The translations under genes were made by a program, and so were the position numbers. Positions 17,690-26,821 of a stretch of 64,000 nt of DNA are shown here, in pieces. Position 1 is the first letter of the stretch. Each line of letters opens with the position of its first letter. The notes below the pieces were generated by a model. It was not told where the DNA came from, made no database searches, and saw only the letters and a program-made list of their open reading frames with translations. The stretch is from Qipengyuania marincola (GTDB lineage: Bacteria > Pseudomonadota > Alphaproteobacteria > Sphingomonadales > Sphingomonadaceae), in contig NZ_JARULC010000004.1 of NCBI RefSeq assembly GCF_029688625.1, positions 1 to 64,000 of the forward strand, written 5' to 3'.

Positions 17690-19545
17690 TGGCCCCTCTT
17701 CAGGATTTCATCCATCTGTTCACGCAGGATCGGGTCCCACTCGCTGCGCAGTTCCTTGACCTTGGCAATCAGCGGTTCGTTCTGCTCGAAGGGGATCTCC
17801 ATGTCGTAGAGATCGGCCACTTCGCGCATGGAACTGCGGTCCATTTCCTCGAACGCGTCGGTCGCCGCTCGTGCCTGCTGGCGATCCATGCCCAATGCTT
17901 CGAAGGCAGAGCGGCCCATGCGCAGCGAGCTGTCGTAGGTCTCGCGGATGATGTCGCGGCATCCGTATGCCCACAGCTCGTAGACGTGGTTCCGGTCGAT
18001 CGCCCGTGCGGTCACATGCAGCTTCGGAAAGTTGGCGACGGCGTATTTGACGAGTTTGTCGATCTGCTCCTTCTCGTCGAGCGCGACGACCAATAGCCTT
18101 GCCTTGTCGATGCCAGCAGAGGCCAGCAAGTCGGGCCGCGTCGCATCGCCGAAATAGCTGCGGAAGCCGAATTTGCGGACCATCTCGAGATGCTTGCTGT
18201 CGTAGTCGATCACCGTGGTCGAATAGCCTGCGGCCTGCAGCATACGATCGACGATTCCGCCGACCCGGCCTCGCCCCGCGATGATGACCTGGTTTTCCTC
18301 ATCGATCGTATCCGGCTCGGCCTGTTGGCCGGCGCAGTAGGTACGCGCCACGACCTTGTCGTAGAGGATGAACAGCAGCGGCGTAACCAACATGGTCAGG
18401 GCCACGACGAGCAGGAGCAGATCTGCCATGGCCTGGTCCAACACGGCGTTGCCGACGGCAAAAGCGATCAGGACGAAGGCGAATTCGCCCGCTTGCGGCA
18501 GGCTGAGTGCGAAGAGCCAAAGCGCCTGCCGCCGCAGCCCGTAGCTGTAGCCGACAAGCAATAGCACCGCCATCTTCGCGAGGATCGTGACCGCCGCCCA
18601 GAAGACGACTTCGCCGATCATTCCGGCCGCGAGCTCGAAGTCGATGCCTGCTCCGACGGTGATGAAGAAGAGGCCGAGCAGCAGGCCCTTGAACGGGTCG
18701 ACATCGCTTTCGAGTTCGTGGCGATACTCGCTCGTCGCCAACACCACGCCGGCGACGAAGGCCCCAAGCGCTGGCGATAGTCCGACGAGCGACATCAGCA
18801 GCGCAATGCCGATCACGACGACCAGCGCGGCGGCAGTGAAGAGCTCTCGCAGGTTCGCTGCGGCGATGTAGCGGAACAGCGGGCGGATGGCGTAGATGCC
18901 GATTGCGACGACCGCGGCGACTGCGGCAACGCGCGCCAGGCCGGCGAGCCACACCGGCATGGATTCGGTCAGATCGATCCCGCCATGGGCCCCCTCCCCT
19001 CCGTGTCCTGCCGCTGAAGCGCTGTGGAGGTCCGGCATCGCCAGCAGGGGCAGCAGTGCCAGGATCGGGATCACCGCCACGTCCTGAACCAGGAGCACCG
19101 AGAAGCTCGCCTCGCCGCCTTCGCTGCGCAGCAGGTTCTTCTCGGTGAGCGTCTGGACGATGATCGCCGTGGACGACAGCGCGAGTATGAGCGCGATGGC
19201 GAGCGCGACCTGCCATGGATTTGCCGCGAGCAGACCGATCGCAAAGATTGCGGCGGTCGTCAGCAGGACCTGTCCTCCGCCCAGCCCGGCGAGCTTGCCG
19301 CGCATCTCCCACAGGCGTTTGGGCTCCATTTCGAGGCCGATGATGAAGAGCATCATCACCACGCCGAACTCGGCGAAGACCTGCAGCGCCTCGACATCGA
19401 CGTTCAGTGCGCCGAGCAGCGGGCTGATCGCCATGCCTGCGAGGAGGTAGCCGAGCACCGAGCCGAGGCCGAAGCGGCTCGCCAGGGGGACGGCGACGAC
19501 CCCCGCGACGAGGAGCAGGAAGGCGAGGATCAGGAAGCTGGTCAT
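17686..19545 (-). CDS. CPA2 family monovalent cation:proton antiporter (KefB/KefC-like)
   Basis: A 619-aa inner-membrane protein. Residues 1 to ~395 form about 12 hydrophobic segments of the Na/H exchanger fold, including the FIIGLEMEPKRLWEMR and LVGLSPALGAFVAGVVLATSEY regions. A cytoplasmic TrkA-N domain follows, with nucleotide-binding VIIAGRGRVGG around 415-425. It exchanges K+ or Na+ for H+ and is probably gated by a ligand at the TrkA-N domain. A short His/Gly loop (GHGGEGAHGG) lies between membrane segments. It is the upstream partner of the aminotransferase with 4 bp overlap. Confidence 0.92.
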   Translation of the reverse strand: MTSFLILAFLLLVAGVVAVPLASRFGLGSVLGYLLAGMAISPLLGALNVDVEALQVFAEFGVVMMLFIIGLEMEPKRLWEMRGKLAGLGGGQVLLTTAAIFAIGLLAANPWQVALAIALILALSSTAIIVQTLTEKNLLRSEGGEASFSVLLVQDVAVIPILALLPLLAMPDLHSASAAGHGGEGAHGGIDLTESMPVWLAGLARVAAVAAVVAIGIYAIRPLFRYIAAANLRELFTAAALVVVIGIALLMSLVGLSPALGAFVAGVVLATSEYRHELESDVDPFKGLLLGLFFITVGAGIDFELAAGMIGEVVFWAAVTILAKMAVLLLVGYSYGLRRQALWLFALSLPQAGEFAFVLIAFAVGNAVLDQAMADLLLLVVALTMLVTPLLFILYDKVVARTYCAGQQAEPDTIDEENQVIIAGRGRVGGIVDRMLQAAGYSTTVIDYDSKHLEMVRKFGFRSYFGDATRPDLLASAGIDKARLLVVALDEKEQIDKLVKYAVANFPKLHVTARAIDRNHVYELWAYGCRDIIRETYDSSLRMGRSAFEALGMDRQQARAATDAFEEMDRSSMREVADLYDMEIPFEQNEPLIAKVKELRSEWDPILREQMDEILKRGQ

Positions 19546-19580
19546 CGCCCTCCCCTATCTTGCCCGCTCAGATGTGCCCA

Positions 19581-21005
19581 TCAAATATGTAGGGCTCTAC
19601 CGTAGCTCGCCAACACGCTCTCGTGCATGCTCTCGCTGATGGTCGGGTGCGGGAAGACGGTCTGCATCAGCTCCGCCTCGGTCGTCTCCAGCGTCTTGCC
19701 GACGACGAAGCCCTGGATCATCTCGGTTACTTCCGCGCCCACCATATGCGCGCCCAGCAGCTCGCCGGTCTTGGCGTCGAATACGGTCTTGCAGAACCCC
19801 TCCGCTTCGCCCAGCGCGATGGCCTTGCCGTTGCCGATGAAGGGGAAGGTGCCAGCCTTGACCTCGTGGCCTGCCTCCTTGGCCTTCTCCTCCGTCAGGC
19901 CGACGCTGGCGATCTGCGGGTGGCAATAGGTGCAGCCCGGGATGTTGGCGCGGTCGAGCGCGTGCGGATGCAGACCCTTCACGCCCAGCTCGGTCGCAAT
20001 AGCTTCGGCGGCGGTCACGCCCTCGTGGCTCGCCTTGTGCGCCAGCCAGGGGCCGGGGGTGCAGTCGCCGATGGCCCACAGGCCCTTCGACTTGGTGCGA
20101 CCCATCCCGTCGATCTGGATGAAGCCGCGGTCCATCTCGACCAGCTTGTCGAGGCCGACGCCTTCGGTGTTGGGAACGATGCCGATGGCGACGATGCAGT
20201 GGCTGAACTCGGTCTCGCCGACCTTGCCTTTGGCATCCTTGATCTTGGCCTTCACGCCCTTGTCGGAGACCTTGAGATCCTCGACACCCGCGCCGGTCAT
20301 GATGGTCATGCCCTGCTTGGTCAGGCTCTTCTCGAGGAAGGCGGAGACGTCCCTGTCCTCCACCGGCACGATGCGGTCGAGCATCTCTACCACGGTCACA
20401 TCCGCGCCCATGTCGTTGTAGAAGCTCGCGAACTCGATCCCGATTGCACCCGATCCGATCACCAGCAGCTTCTTGGGCATTTCGGGCGGGGTCATAGCGG
20501 TGCGATAGGTCCACACGCGCCCTCCGTCTTTCTGGCCGTCCGCCTTGGCGAAAGGCAGGTCGCGCGCCCGGGCGCCGGTGGCGACGATCACGTGCTTGGC
20601 GGAGAGCTTCTCCTCCCCCTTCTCGCCCTTGACGGTCAGGCTGGTCGGACCGGTCAGCGTGCCCTCCCCCATGTGGACCGCGATCTTGTTCTTCTTCATC
20701 AGGTGCGTGACGCCTTGGTTGAGCTGCTTGGCGACGCCGCGGCTGCGCTTCACCACCGCTTCGAGGTCGGCTTCGATCTTGCCGGCAACTTTCAGCCCGT
20801 AATCGCCCGCATGTTCCATGAAGTGCTTGATCTCGGCAGAACGCAGCAGAGCCTTGGTCGGGATGCAGCCCCAGTTGAGGCAGATCCCGCCAAGCAGTTC
20901 GCGCTCCACGATGGCAGTCTTCAGCCCCAGCTGCGCGCAGCGGATCGCCGCGACATAGCCGCCGGGGCCGCTGCCGAGCACGATTACGTCGTAATTTTCA
21001 GCCAC
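19581..21005 (-). CDS. lpdA: Dihydrolipoyl dehydrogenase (E3)
   Basis: A 474-aa flavoprotein reoxidising lipoamide of the PDH and related complexes. The FAD-binding GSGPGGY is at 11-17, the redox disulfide pair is Cys42/Cys47 (GGICLNWGCIPT), the NAD-binding GSGAIGIEFASF lies mid-protein, and the catalytic His453/Glu458 dyad is in HPTISE. Full length. It is the last gene of the - strand cluster beginning with the E2 gene at 23314, separated from the thioesterase gene by an inverted-repeat element. Confidence 0.96.
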   Translation of the reverse strand: MAENYDVIVLGSGPGGYVAAIRCAQLGLKTAIVERELLGGICLNWGCIPTKALLRSAEIKHFMEHAGDYGLKVAGKIEADLEAVVKRSRGVAKQLNQGVTHLMKKNKIAVHMGEGTLTGPTSLTVKGEKGEEKLSAKHVIVATGARARDLPFAKADGQKDGGRVWTYRTAMTPPEMPKKLLVIGSGAIGIEFASFYNDMGADVTVVEMLDRIVPVEDRDVSAFLEKSLTKQGMTIMTGAGVEDLKVSDKGVKAKIKDAKGKVGETEFSHCIVAIGIVPNTEGVGLDKLVEMDRGFIQIDGMGRTKSKGLWAIGDCTPGPWLAHKASHEGVTAAEAIATELGVKGLHPHALDRANIPGCTYCHPQIASVGLTEEKAKEAGHEVKAGTFPFIGNGKAIALGEAEGFCKTVFDAKTGELLGAHMVGAEVTEMIQGFVVGKTLETTEAELMQTVFPHPTISESMHESVLASYGRALHI

Positions 21006-21020
21006 AAGTCACTCCAACAA

Positions 21021-21117
21021 ATCCGTTCGCCCTGAGCTTGTCGAAGGGCCGTATTTCACTTCGGGGTCCGCGCTCGAAAGGAAGAGCAGGGCTTCGACAA
21101 GCTCAGCCCGAACGGAT
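21021..21117. repeat. Nested inverted repeat (GAGCTTGTCGAAG type)
   Basis: Arm 21021-21049 and arm 21089-21117 are inverted copies matching at 25 of 29 positions across a 39-bp spacer. Each arm also contains its own hairpin: GCCCT/AGGGC in the first, GGGCT/AGCCC in the second. All four mismatches between arms fall in these inner stems and are compensatory. Elements with the CTGAGCTTGTCGAAG core are widely scattered in sphingomonad and other proteobacterial genomes. It fills the gap between lpdA and the thioesterase gene. Confidence 0.9.
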
Positions 21118-21118
21118 C

Positions 21119-21508
21119 TCATTTGTTTTGCGCATTCGCTGCCGCGCGCACCGGGCGCGGCTTGTCGTCATCGCCCAGCATCACGAATTTGAACGTGCCG
21201 CTTGCCACCCTGGTCTCGGCCTCGCCATTACGCTCGCGGGCGATGGCTTCGGCAGCGATGGTCAGCGAAGTGTTGCCGGTTGCGAGGATCTCGCAATAGA
21301 CCGACAACTCGTCACCCACGGCCATCGCGCCCGGGAAGGCGAAATCGGTTGCCGAGACGACCACCGCCTTGCCCAGCCCCTCCCGACTCGCAAGCGATCC
21401 CGCGCCGAGCGCCATCTGGCTCATTAGCCACCCGCCGAAGACCCCGCCGTAGGGATTGAGGTCGGTCGGCATGGCCGTGACGCGGATAAGGGGGGAGCGG
21501 TCAGTCAT
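21119..21508 (-). CDS. Hotdog-fold acyl-CoA thioesterase (YciA-like)
   Basis: A 129-aa hotdog thioesterase. IRVTAMPTDLNPYGGVFGGWLMSQM is the acyl-CoA thioesterase signature with the Asp/Asn and GG substrate loop, and VVVSATDFAFPGAMAVGDELSVY follows as expected. It hydrolyses acyl-CoAs of unknown chain length. The ATG at 21508 overlaps the DUF559 stop by 8 bp; longer upstream starts would read through that gene. Confidence 0.85.
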   Translation of the reverse strand: MTDRSPLIRVTAMPTDLNPYGGVFGGWLMSQMALGAGSLASREGLGKAVVVSATDFAFPGAMAVGDELSVYCEILATGNTSLTIAAEAIARERNGEAETRVASGTFKFVMLGDDDKPRPVRAAANAQNK

Positions 21509-21809
21509 TGCTGCCCAACACTTCGGAAATTGCCTGCAATACGGCGTCGGTATCGAGCAAGATGTCGTCGTTCCAGAACCGAAGGACACGAAAGCCCTGT
21601 TCGTGAAGCCACTCGTCCCGCCTGAGGTCGCGCTCGCTTTCGGCATGCTGAGCGCCGTCAGCTTCCACGACAAGGCGCGACCCGAAACAGACGAAATCGA
21701 CTATGTAGTCCCCGATTTGCTCTTGCCGCTTGAATTTAGCGCCTGCCAGACGGCTTGCACGCAGGCGCGACCATAATCTTGCTTCTGCTTCGGTTGGTTC
21801 TTGACGCAT
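21501..21809 (-). CDS. DUF559 / Vsr-like putative endonuclease
   Basis: A DUF559 protein of about 102 aa (from ATG 21809). The PD-(D/E)xK-like core is visible: EAEARLWSRLRASRLAG, then IGDYIVDFVCFGSRLVVEADGAQH with Asp and E-x-D, and RDEWLHEQGFRVLRFWNDDIL. The family is related to very-short-patch-repair nucleases; activity is unproven for most members. The frame stays open upstream to 22004, but that stretch is made of palindromic repeats and overlaps the E2 gene, so the internal ATG is preferred; the true start could be slightly upstream. Confidence 0.8.
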   Translation of the reverse strand: MRQEPTEAEARLWSRLRASRLAGAKFKRQEQIGDYIVDFVCFGSRLVVEADGAQHAESERDLRRDEWLHEQGFRVLRFWNDDILLDTDAVLQAISEVLGSND

Positions 21810-21876
21810 GCGCTTTGCGAGTGGGAGCAGGTTGCGCTTGCCCCCTCTCCTTCCCACCGCTTCGCGGCGGGCCCCT

Positions 21877-21955
21877 TCCTCTCCCGCGAGGGGAGAGGAG
21901 TTTTGTATCCTCTCCGCTTGCCGGAGAGGATACGCAGACTTGCGAGCTTGCTCGC
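21877..21955. repeat. Cluster of short palindromes upstream of the DUF559 gene
   Basis: Three hairpins in a row: TCCTCTCCC/GGGAGAGGA (21877-21899), TATCCTCTCCG/CGGAGAGGATA (21906-21932) and GCGAG/CTCGC (21942-21955). The first two share the CCTCTCC core. Similar CCTCTCCC-rich palindromes commonly precede DUF559 genes in proteobacteria, from general knowledge of such loci. They lie between the E2 stop and the DUF559 start. Confidence 0.85.
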
Positions 21956-21973
21956 TAGTCGAAGTTGGAGAGG

Positions 21974-23314
21974 TCAAACGACCAGCCCCATCGGGTTCTC
22001 GCACAGCTGCTTGAATGCCTCCATCAGCTGCGCGCCATCCGCACCGTCGATGGCGCGGTGGTCGAAGGAGCCGCTGGCGGTCATCACGGTCGCGACCTGC
22101 AGCGCGCCGTCGACCACATAGGGGCGCTGCTCGCCCGCGCCGACGGCCATGATCATGCCCTGCGGCGGGTTGATGACCGCGTCGAACTGCTTGATGCCGA
22201 ACATGCCGAGGTTGGAGAGGCTGGCCGTGCCGCCCTGGTATTCATGCGGCTGCAGCTTGCCCTCGCGCGCCTTCTCCGCAAGCTCCTTCATCGAAGTGCT
22301 GATTGCGGCGAGGCCCTTGGTATCGGCTTCGGTGATGATCGGGGTGATGAGGCCGGTCGGCGCGGCGACGGCCACGGAGACATCGGCGCGCTTGTACCGA
22401 TGGATCGTGTCGCCCTGGAAGCTGACATTGCATTGCGGCACGCGCATTAGCGCGCGGGCCAGCGCCTTGATCAGCAGATCGTTGACCGACAGCTTGACCC
22501 CGTCCGCCTCCAGCCCGGCGTTGAGCTGCTTGCGCAGGTCGAGCATCGCATCGAGCCGCACATCCACGGCAAGGTAGTAATGCGGGACCTGCTGCTTGCT
22601 CTCGGTCAGGCGGCGCGCGATGACCTTGCGGACATTGGTGAGCTTTTCTTCCTCGTAAGGCGCGCCGTATTCACTCTCGGCCGGCGTCTTGCTGGGAACG
22701 CGCGGTTCGGCCATTTCGGCGGTCGCCTCCTGCTTTGCGGGAGCGGCAGCCTTGCCGCCTTCCGCGCCTTCGACATCGGCCTTCACGATGCGACCGCGCG
22801 GGCCGGAGCCGGTGACGCCAGCCAGATCGACGCCCTTCTGCTCGGCAATGCGGCGGGCGAGCGGCGAGGCGATAATACGTTCGCCGCTATCGTCCTTCGG
22901 CGCGGCGGGGGCCTTCGTATCGACTTCCACCGGCGTGCGCGCGGGCTCGGCAGTTTCTCGGGGCGCAGCCTTTGCGGGTTCGGCCTTCGTGTGGGGCTCG
23001 CTGTCTGATTTGCTCTCGGCAGCAGCCTCGCCACCTTCCGGCGCGGCCGCAGCAGCCTCGTCCAGATCTTCACCCTCTTCCGCCAGCATGGCGATGACGG
23101 TGCCGACCTTCACGCCCTCGCTGCCCTCTTCCACCGCGATGGAGGCGATGGTGCCCTCGTCGACGGCCTCGAATTCCATCGTCGCCTTGTCGGTTTCGAT
23201 CTCGGCCATGATGTCGCCGGCTTCCACCTTGTCGCCCGGCTTCACCAGCCACTTGGCGAGCGTGCCTTCCTCCATGGTGGGTGACAGGGCGGGCATCTTG
23301 ATCGGCGTGGGCAT
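21974..23314 (-). CDS. pdhC: Dihydrolipoamide acetyltransferase, E2 of pyruvate dehydrogenase
   Basis: A 446-aa E2. A single lipoyl domain (1-80) has the lipoylation site Lys43 in ETDKATME. An Ala/Glu/Lys-rich linker leads to a peripheral-subunit-binding domain (about 165-205, [20 protein letters not shown]), then the catalytic acetyltransferase core ending in DHRAIDG with His419 and Asp423. The ATG at 23314 directly starts the lipoyl domain. E1 genes are not in the window. It heads the cluster E2 - DUF559 - thioesterase - E3 and is divergent from the universal stress gene. Confidence 0.95.
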   Translation of the reverse strand: MPTPIKMPALSPTMEEGTLAKWLVKPGDKVEAGDIMAEIETDKATMEFEAVDEGTIASIAVEEGSEGVKVGTVIAMLAEEGEDLDEAAAAAPEGGEAAAESKSDSEPHTKAEPAKAAPRETAEPARTPVEVDTKAPAAPKDDSGERIIASPLARRIAEQKGVDLAGVTGSGPRGRIVKADVEGAEGGKAAAPAKQEATAEMAEPRVPSKTPAESEYGAPYEEEKLTNVRKVIARRLTESKQQVPHYYLAVDVRLDAMLDLRKQLNAGLEADGVKLSVNDLLIKALARALMRVPQCNVSFQGDTIHRYKRADVSVAVAAPTGLITPIITEADTKGLAAISTSMKELAEKAREGKLQPHEYQGGTASLSNLGMFGIKQFDAVINPPQGMIMAVGAGEQRPYVVDGALQVATVMTASGSFDHRAIDGADGAQLMEAFKQLCENPMGLVV

Positions 23315-23443
23315 GTTTACGTTACGTCCTCGCGAGGGGAAGAGTTCGCCCGCACCTCTGGCCAAAATGGCGTGGGCAAGCAAGGTCCTTGCGCAGAATA
23401 CGAATTACAAGATAGGCCCGCATGCGAGAGAGGGGATTGTCGC

Positions 23444-23896
23444 ATGCGTGTCTATCTGGTCGTGATGGATGAAACCGAGGAGGCGAAGCGGGCGCTGCGT
23501 TTCGCCAGCCTGCGTGCCTACAAGACCGGCGGGTCGGTCCATATCCTGGCGCTGGTGCCGCAACAGACCTTCAATGCCTTCGGCGGCGTGCAGGCGACGA
23601 TCGAGCAGGAGGCGCGCGACCGGGCGGAGGTGATGGCCAATTCCGCGGCGGGCAATATCTTCGGCGAGATGGGCAAGATGCCGACCATCGCCGTGCGACC
23701 CGGTCCGCCTGCAGACGTGATCCGCAAGTATATCGAGGAGCACGGCAATATCGCCGCGCTTGTGCTGGCGACGAGCGCGGAGGGCAATTCCGGCCCGCTC
23801 GTCAACCACTTCGCGGCGACGGCGGGCAATCTGCCCTGCCCGCTCTACCTGATCCCGGGCGGCATTTCGAAAGACGAGCTGGACGCGCTGGCCTGA
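23444..23896 (+). CDS. Universal stress protein family (UspA-like)
   Basis: A 150-aa single-domain USP: MRVYLVVMDETEEAKRALRFAS gives the first strand and helix, PTIAVRPGPPADVI the middle, and ALVLATSAEGNSGPLVNHFA the end. The ATP-binding G-2x-G-9x-G-S/T loop is altered (ATSAEGNSGPL), so ATP binding is uncertain. The ATG at 23444 is chosen because the beta-strand starts there. Transcribed divergently from the pdhC cluster, and converges on the peroxiredoxin gene with 4 bp between stops. Confidence 0.82.
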   Translation: MRVYLVVMDETEEAKRALRFASLRAYKTGGSVHILALVPQQTFNAFGGVQATIEQEARDRAEVMANSAAGNIFGEMGKMPTIAVRPGPPADVIRKYIEEHGNIAALVLATSAEGNSGPLVNHFAATAGNLPCPLYLIPGGISKDELDALA

Positions 23897-23900
23897 CCGC

Positions 23901-24422
23901 TCAGGTCAGCGTGCCGCGTGTGGGGTAATCGTTCTCGATCGTAAAGCTGAGGCCGCTAAGCAGATCGTCGAGATCGGGCCGCGTGAAGGGCGCGTTCTGG
24001 ACCACGGCGAAGTGCAGCGTGCCGTCGGGCTTGACCAAAAAGAGGCCAGGTTCGGAAAACTTGTCGGGCTCTTCGCTACCCTCGCGCTTCTCGCTGATGT
24101 AGAGGCCCCATTCGCGGGCCTTTTCCTCCGTGAGAGAATGGGCGATGGGCAAGTCGTGGGTCTCCCACTCCTCATGCGCAACGGCAGCACGTTCGGGGCT
24201 GTCCATCGATACTGAGAAGACATTGATGCCCTTGTCGGTGAAATCGGACAGCCGCCCGCCGAGCTCGGTCAGGTACTTCTTACAGATCGGGCAATGCTTG
24301 CCGCGATAGAACACCAGCATGGTGAAGTTCTCGGGCGACTGCTTCGACAGCTCGAAACGCGCATCGATGGTCAGCGGCAGGTCGAGATCGGGGGTTTTCT
24401 GGCCGGGGATAAGCTGGGGCAT
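23901..24422 (-). CDS. AhpC/TSA family peroxiredoxin-like protein
   Basis: A 173-aa thioredoxin-fold protein. FYRGKHCPICKKYLTEL holds a CPIC pair (Cys44, Cys47) at the redox position, a layout between a peroxiredoxin and a thiol-disulfide reductase. No signal peptide, so cytoplasmic. It may reduce peroxides or serve as a general thiol reductant. The ORF precedes rnr's stop region by 50 bp on the same strand. Confidence 0.82.
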   Translation of the reverse strand: MPQLIPGQKTPDLDLPLTIDARFELSKQSPENFTMLVFYRGKHCPICKKYLTELGGRLSDFTDKGINVFSVSMDSPERAAVAHEEWETHDLPIAHSLTEEKAREWGLYISEKREGSEEPDKFSEPGLFLVKPDGTLHFAVVQNAPFTRPDLDDLLSGLSFTIENDYPTRGTLT

Positions 24423-24472
24423 GGTGTCTCCTTTACCCCATTAAATGAACCCTGCCCCGGCCCGTTCCGCAG

Positions 24473-26809
24473 CTACTTCTTGCGGCCCTGATGGCGAATG
24501 TTGCCCGGCCGTCCGCGCTGGCCTTGCGGATGCTTTTGCCGAGGGGCTCCCTGGCCTTTCTTCGGTCCGTTCTTCTGGGGCCCCTTGCGCTGGTGCGAGC
24601 GCTTCTTCGGCTCTGCGCGGTTGCCGCGCTTCTCGATGCTGTCGCCATCGCTGTCCGGCACTTCGAACTTGAGCGCGCCGGTCAGCGCATTGGCCTCCGC
24701 CAGCTTCAGCTTCAGCCGGTCACCGACGGCATATTCGGTGCCGGTGCTCTCGCCAATCAGCTTCTGCGCAGCTTCTTCATAGCGGAAATATTCGCGGCCC
24801 AGCGTGCTGACCGGGACCAGCCCGTCGCCGCCCAGCTTGTCGATCGTGGCGAAGAAGCCGAAGCCCTGCACGCCGGTTATGCGGGTGTCGAACGTCTCTC
24901 CCACACGGCCAGAGAGCCATGCTGCGACATAGCGGTCGATCGTGTCGCGCTCGGCCTCCATCGCACGCCGTTCGGTCTGGCTGATCGCGTCGGTGATCTG
25001 GTGCAGCGCGGTCTTGTCGCGATCGGACAGGCCGGTCGCTTCGGGCAGGTCGAGCTGCGGTTTGGGCTTGGGTTGCTCGAGCTTGTAGGAATCGACCAGC
25101 GCGCGGTGCACGAGCAGATCCGCATAGCGCCGGATCGGCGAAGTGAAGTGCGCATAGCTGGCGAGCGCCAGGCCAAAATGCCCTTCCTTGGCGGGGCCGT
25201 AATAGGCCTGCATCTGGCTGCGCAGGACGGCCTCCATGATCAGCGCCTTCTCGGCCGGATCGCCGATATCCTTGAGCATGCGGTTGAACAGGCCGGGGGT
25301 GATGACCTGGCCGAGCGCCAGCTTCTTGCCCTGAAAGGCAAGGTAATCGCGCAGCGCGAGCAGCTTCTCGCGGCTCGGGGTTTCGTGAATGCGATAGACG
25401 ACCGGGGCCGTCTTCGCCTCCAGTGCCTTGGCCGCTGCGACATTGGCCGCGATCATGAAATCCTCAACCACGCGGTGGGCATCGAGCCGCTCGCGGACCG
25501 CGATTTCCTCGATCACGCCCGCGTCATTCAGCTTCACCTGCCGTTCGGGCAGTTCGAGGTCGAGTGGATCGCGCGCCTCGCGCGCCTTGAACAGAAGCTT
25601 CCAGGCGCCCCAGAGATGCTGGAGAAATTCAGGCGCATCGCCGGCATCGATAGCGGCCTGCGCATCTTCATAGGCGATGTTCTTTGCCAGGCGCACGATC
25701 GCGCGAGTGAAGCGCCATTTGGTGATCTTGCCCTCCGCATCGATGTGCAAGTGGCAAGCCATGGCGGCGCGGTCGACATCCTGCTTGAGGCTGCAAACGT
25801 CGGCGCTCAGCACTTCGGGCAGCATCGGGACGACGCGGTCGGGAAAATAGACCGAATTGCCGCGCTTCCTTGCCTCGCGGTCGAGCTGGCCGCCGGGGCG
25901 GACGTAATAGCTTACGTCCGCGATCGCGACGATCGCGCGGTAGCCGCCCTCGCCGTCCGGTTCGGCCCAGATCGCATCGTCGTGGTCGCGGGCATCGGCG
26001 GGGTCGATCGCGACGATGGGAACGTCGCGCAGATCTTCGCGGTGGTCCTTGCTCAGCGGCAACTCGGTTGCGCGCTGCGCCTCCTCGATGACGCCTTGCG
26101 GGAAGACATGTGGAATGCCGTGTTTGGCAATGGCGATCAGGCTGAAGGCCTTGGGTGCCAGCGGATCGCCGACCACTTCGACGACCTTGACCTTTGAGCG
26201 CGGCGACTTGCCCATGCGCTCTGCCAGCACGAGATCGCCTTCCTGCGCCTCGCCCACATCGCCCACCGGCGCGCTGTCGCGCACGCGCTTGTCGACAGGG
26301 GCCAGCCAGTAATTGCCGCTGCCATCCTTCTCGATCACGCCCATCAGGCCCTCGGTTCGAGCTGGCAGCTTCTTGATCGGGGTCGCGCGCCAGCCGCGCT
26401 CGGTCTCTTCGTTGCGCGCAAGGATGCGATCGCCGCGCTTGAGCGCGGCCATCTTCTTGCTTTCCTTTACCAACAGGCGCGGCGGCTTTTCCTTGCTGTC
26501 AGGCGCCCAGTTCTCGGGCTCCGCAACCGGCTCGCCATCCTCGATCGTGACGATCTTGAGCACGGTGACTTTAGGGACGCCGCCCATGCGATGATAGGCA
26601 GTACGCTTGCCGTCGATCAGGCCATCCTCGGCCATGTCCTTGAGGCGCTTCTTCAGCGCGATTTTCTCCTGCCCCTTCAGGCCGAAGGCCTTGGCGATTT
26701 CCCGCTTGCCGGCAGGTGTTTCGGAGGTCTGGATGAATTCGAGTATTTGTTCTTTGCTCGGCAAGCCTTTCGGCTTCCGGTGCTTATTCTGTTTTGTCAT
26801 CCGCGCCAT
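24473..26809 (-). CDS. rnr: Ribonuclease R
   Basis: A 778-aa 3'-5' exoribonuclease able to degrade structured RNA. Layout: N-terminal winged-helix (10-80), two cold-shock OB folds (about 130-245), RNB catalytic domain with the metal-binding IDPADARDHDDAIW, an S1 domain (GRVGETFDTRITGVQGFGFF), and a Lys/Arg-rich basic tail (about 730-778) as in other RNase R proteins. Full length, intact motifs. Confidence 0.95.
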   Translation of the reverse strand: MARMTKQNKHRKPKGLPSKEQILEFIQTSETPAGKREIAKAFGLKGQEKIALKKRLKDMAEDGLIDGKRTAYHRMGGVPKVTVLKIVTIEDGEPVAEPENWAPDSKEKPPRLLVKESKKMAALKRGDRILARNEETERGWRATPIKKLPARTEGLMGVIEKDGSGNYWLAPVDKRVRDSAPVGDVGEAQEGDLVLAERMGKSPRSKVKVVEVVGDPLAPKAFSLIAIAKHGIPHVFPQGVIEEAQRATELPLSKDHREDLRDVPIVAIDPADARDHDDAIWAEPDGEGGYRAIVAIADVSYYVRPGGQLDREARKRGNSVYFPDRVVPMLPEVLSADVCSLKQDVDRAAMACHLHIDAEGKITKWRFTRAIVRLAKNIAYEDAQAAIDAGDAPEFLQHLWGAWKLLFKAREARDPLDLELPERQVKLNDAGVIEEIAVRERLDAHRVVEDFMIAANVAAAKALEAKTAPVVYRIHETPSREKLLALRDYLAFQGKKLALGQVITPGLFNRMLKDIGDPAEKALIMEAVLRSQMQAYYGPAKEGHFGLALASYAHFTSPIRRYADLLVHRALVDSYKLEQPKPKPQLDLPEATGLSDRDKTALHQITDAISQTERRAMEAERDTIDRYVAAWLSGRVGETFDTRITGVQGFGFFATIDKLGGDGLVPVSTLGREYFRYEEAAQKLIGESTGTEYAVGDRLKLKLAEANALTGALKFEVPDSDGDSIEKRGNRAEPKKRSHQRKGPQKNGPKKGQGAPRQKHPQGQRGRPGNIRHQGRKK

Positions 26810-26821
26810 ATAGGGACGCGC

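Noticed and set aside
24491..26197. Long + strand frame opposite rnr
   Set aside because: Antisense shadow; RNase R motifs are on the - strand.
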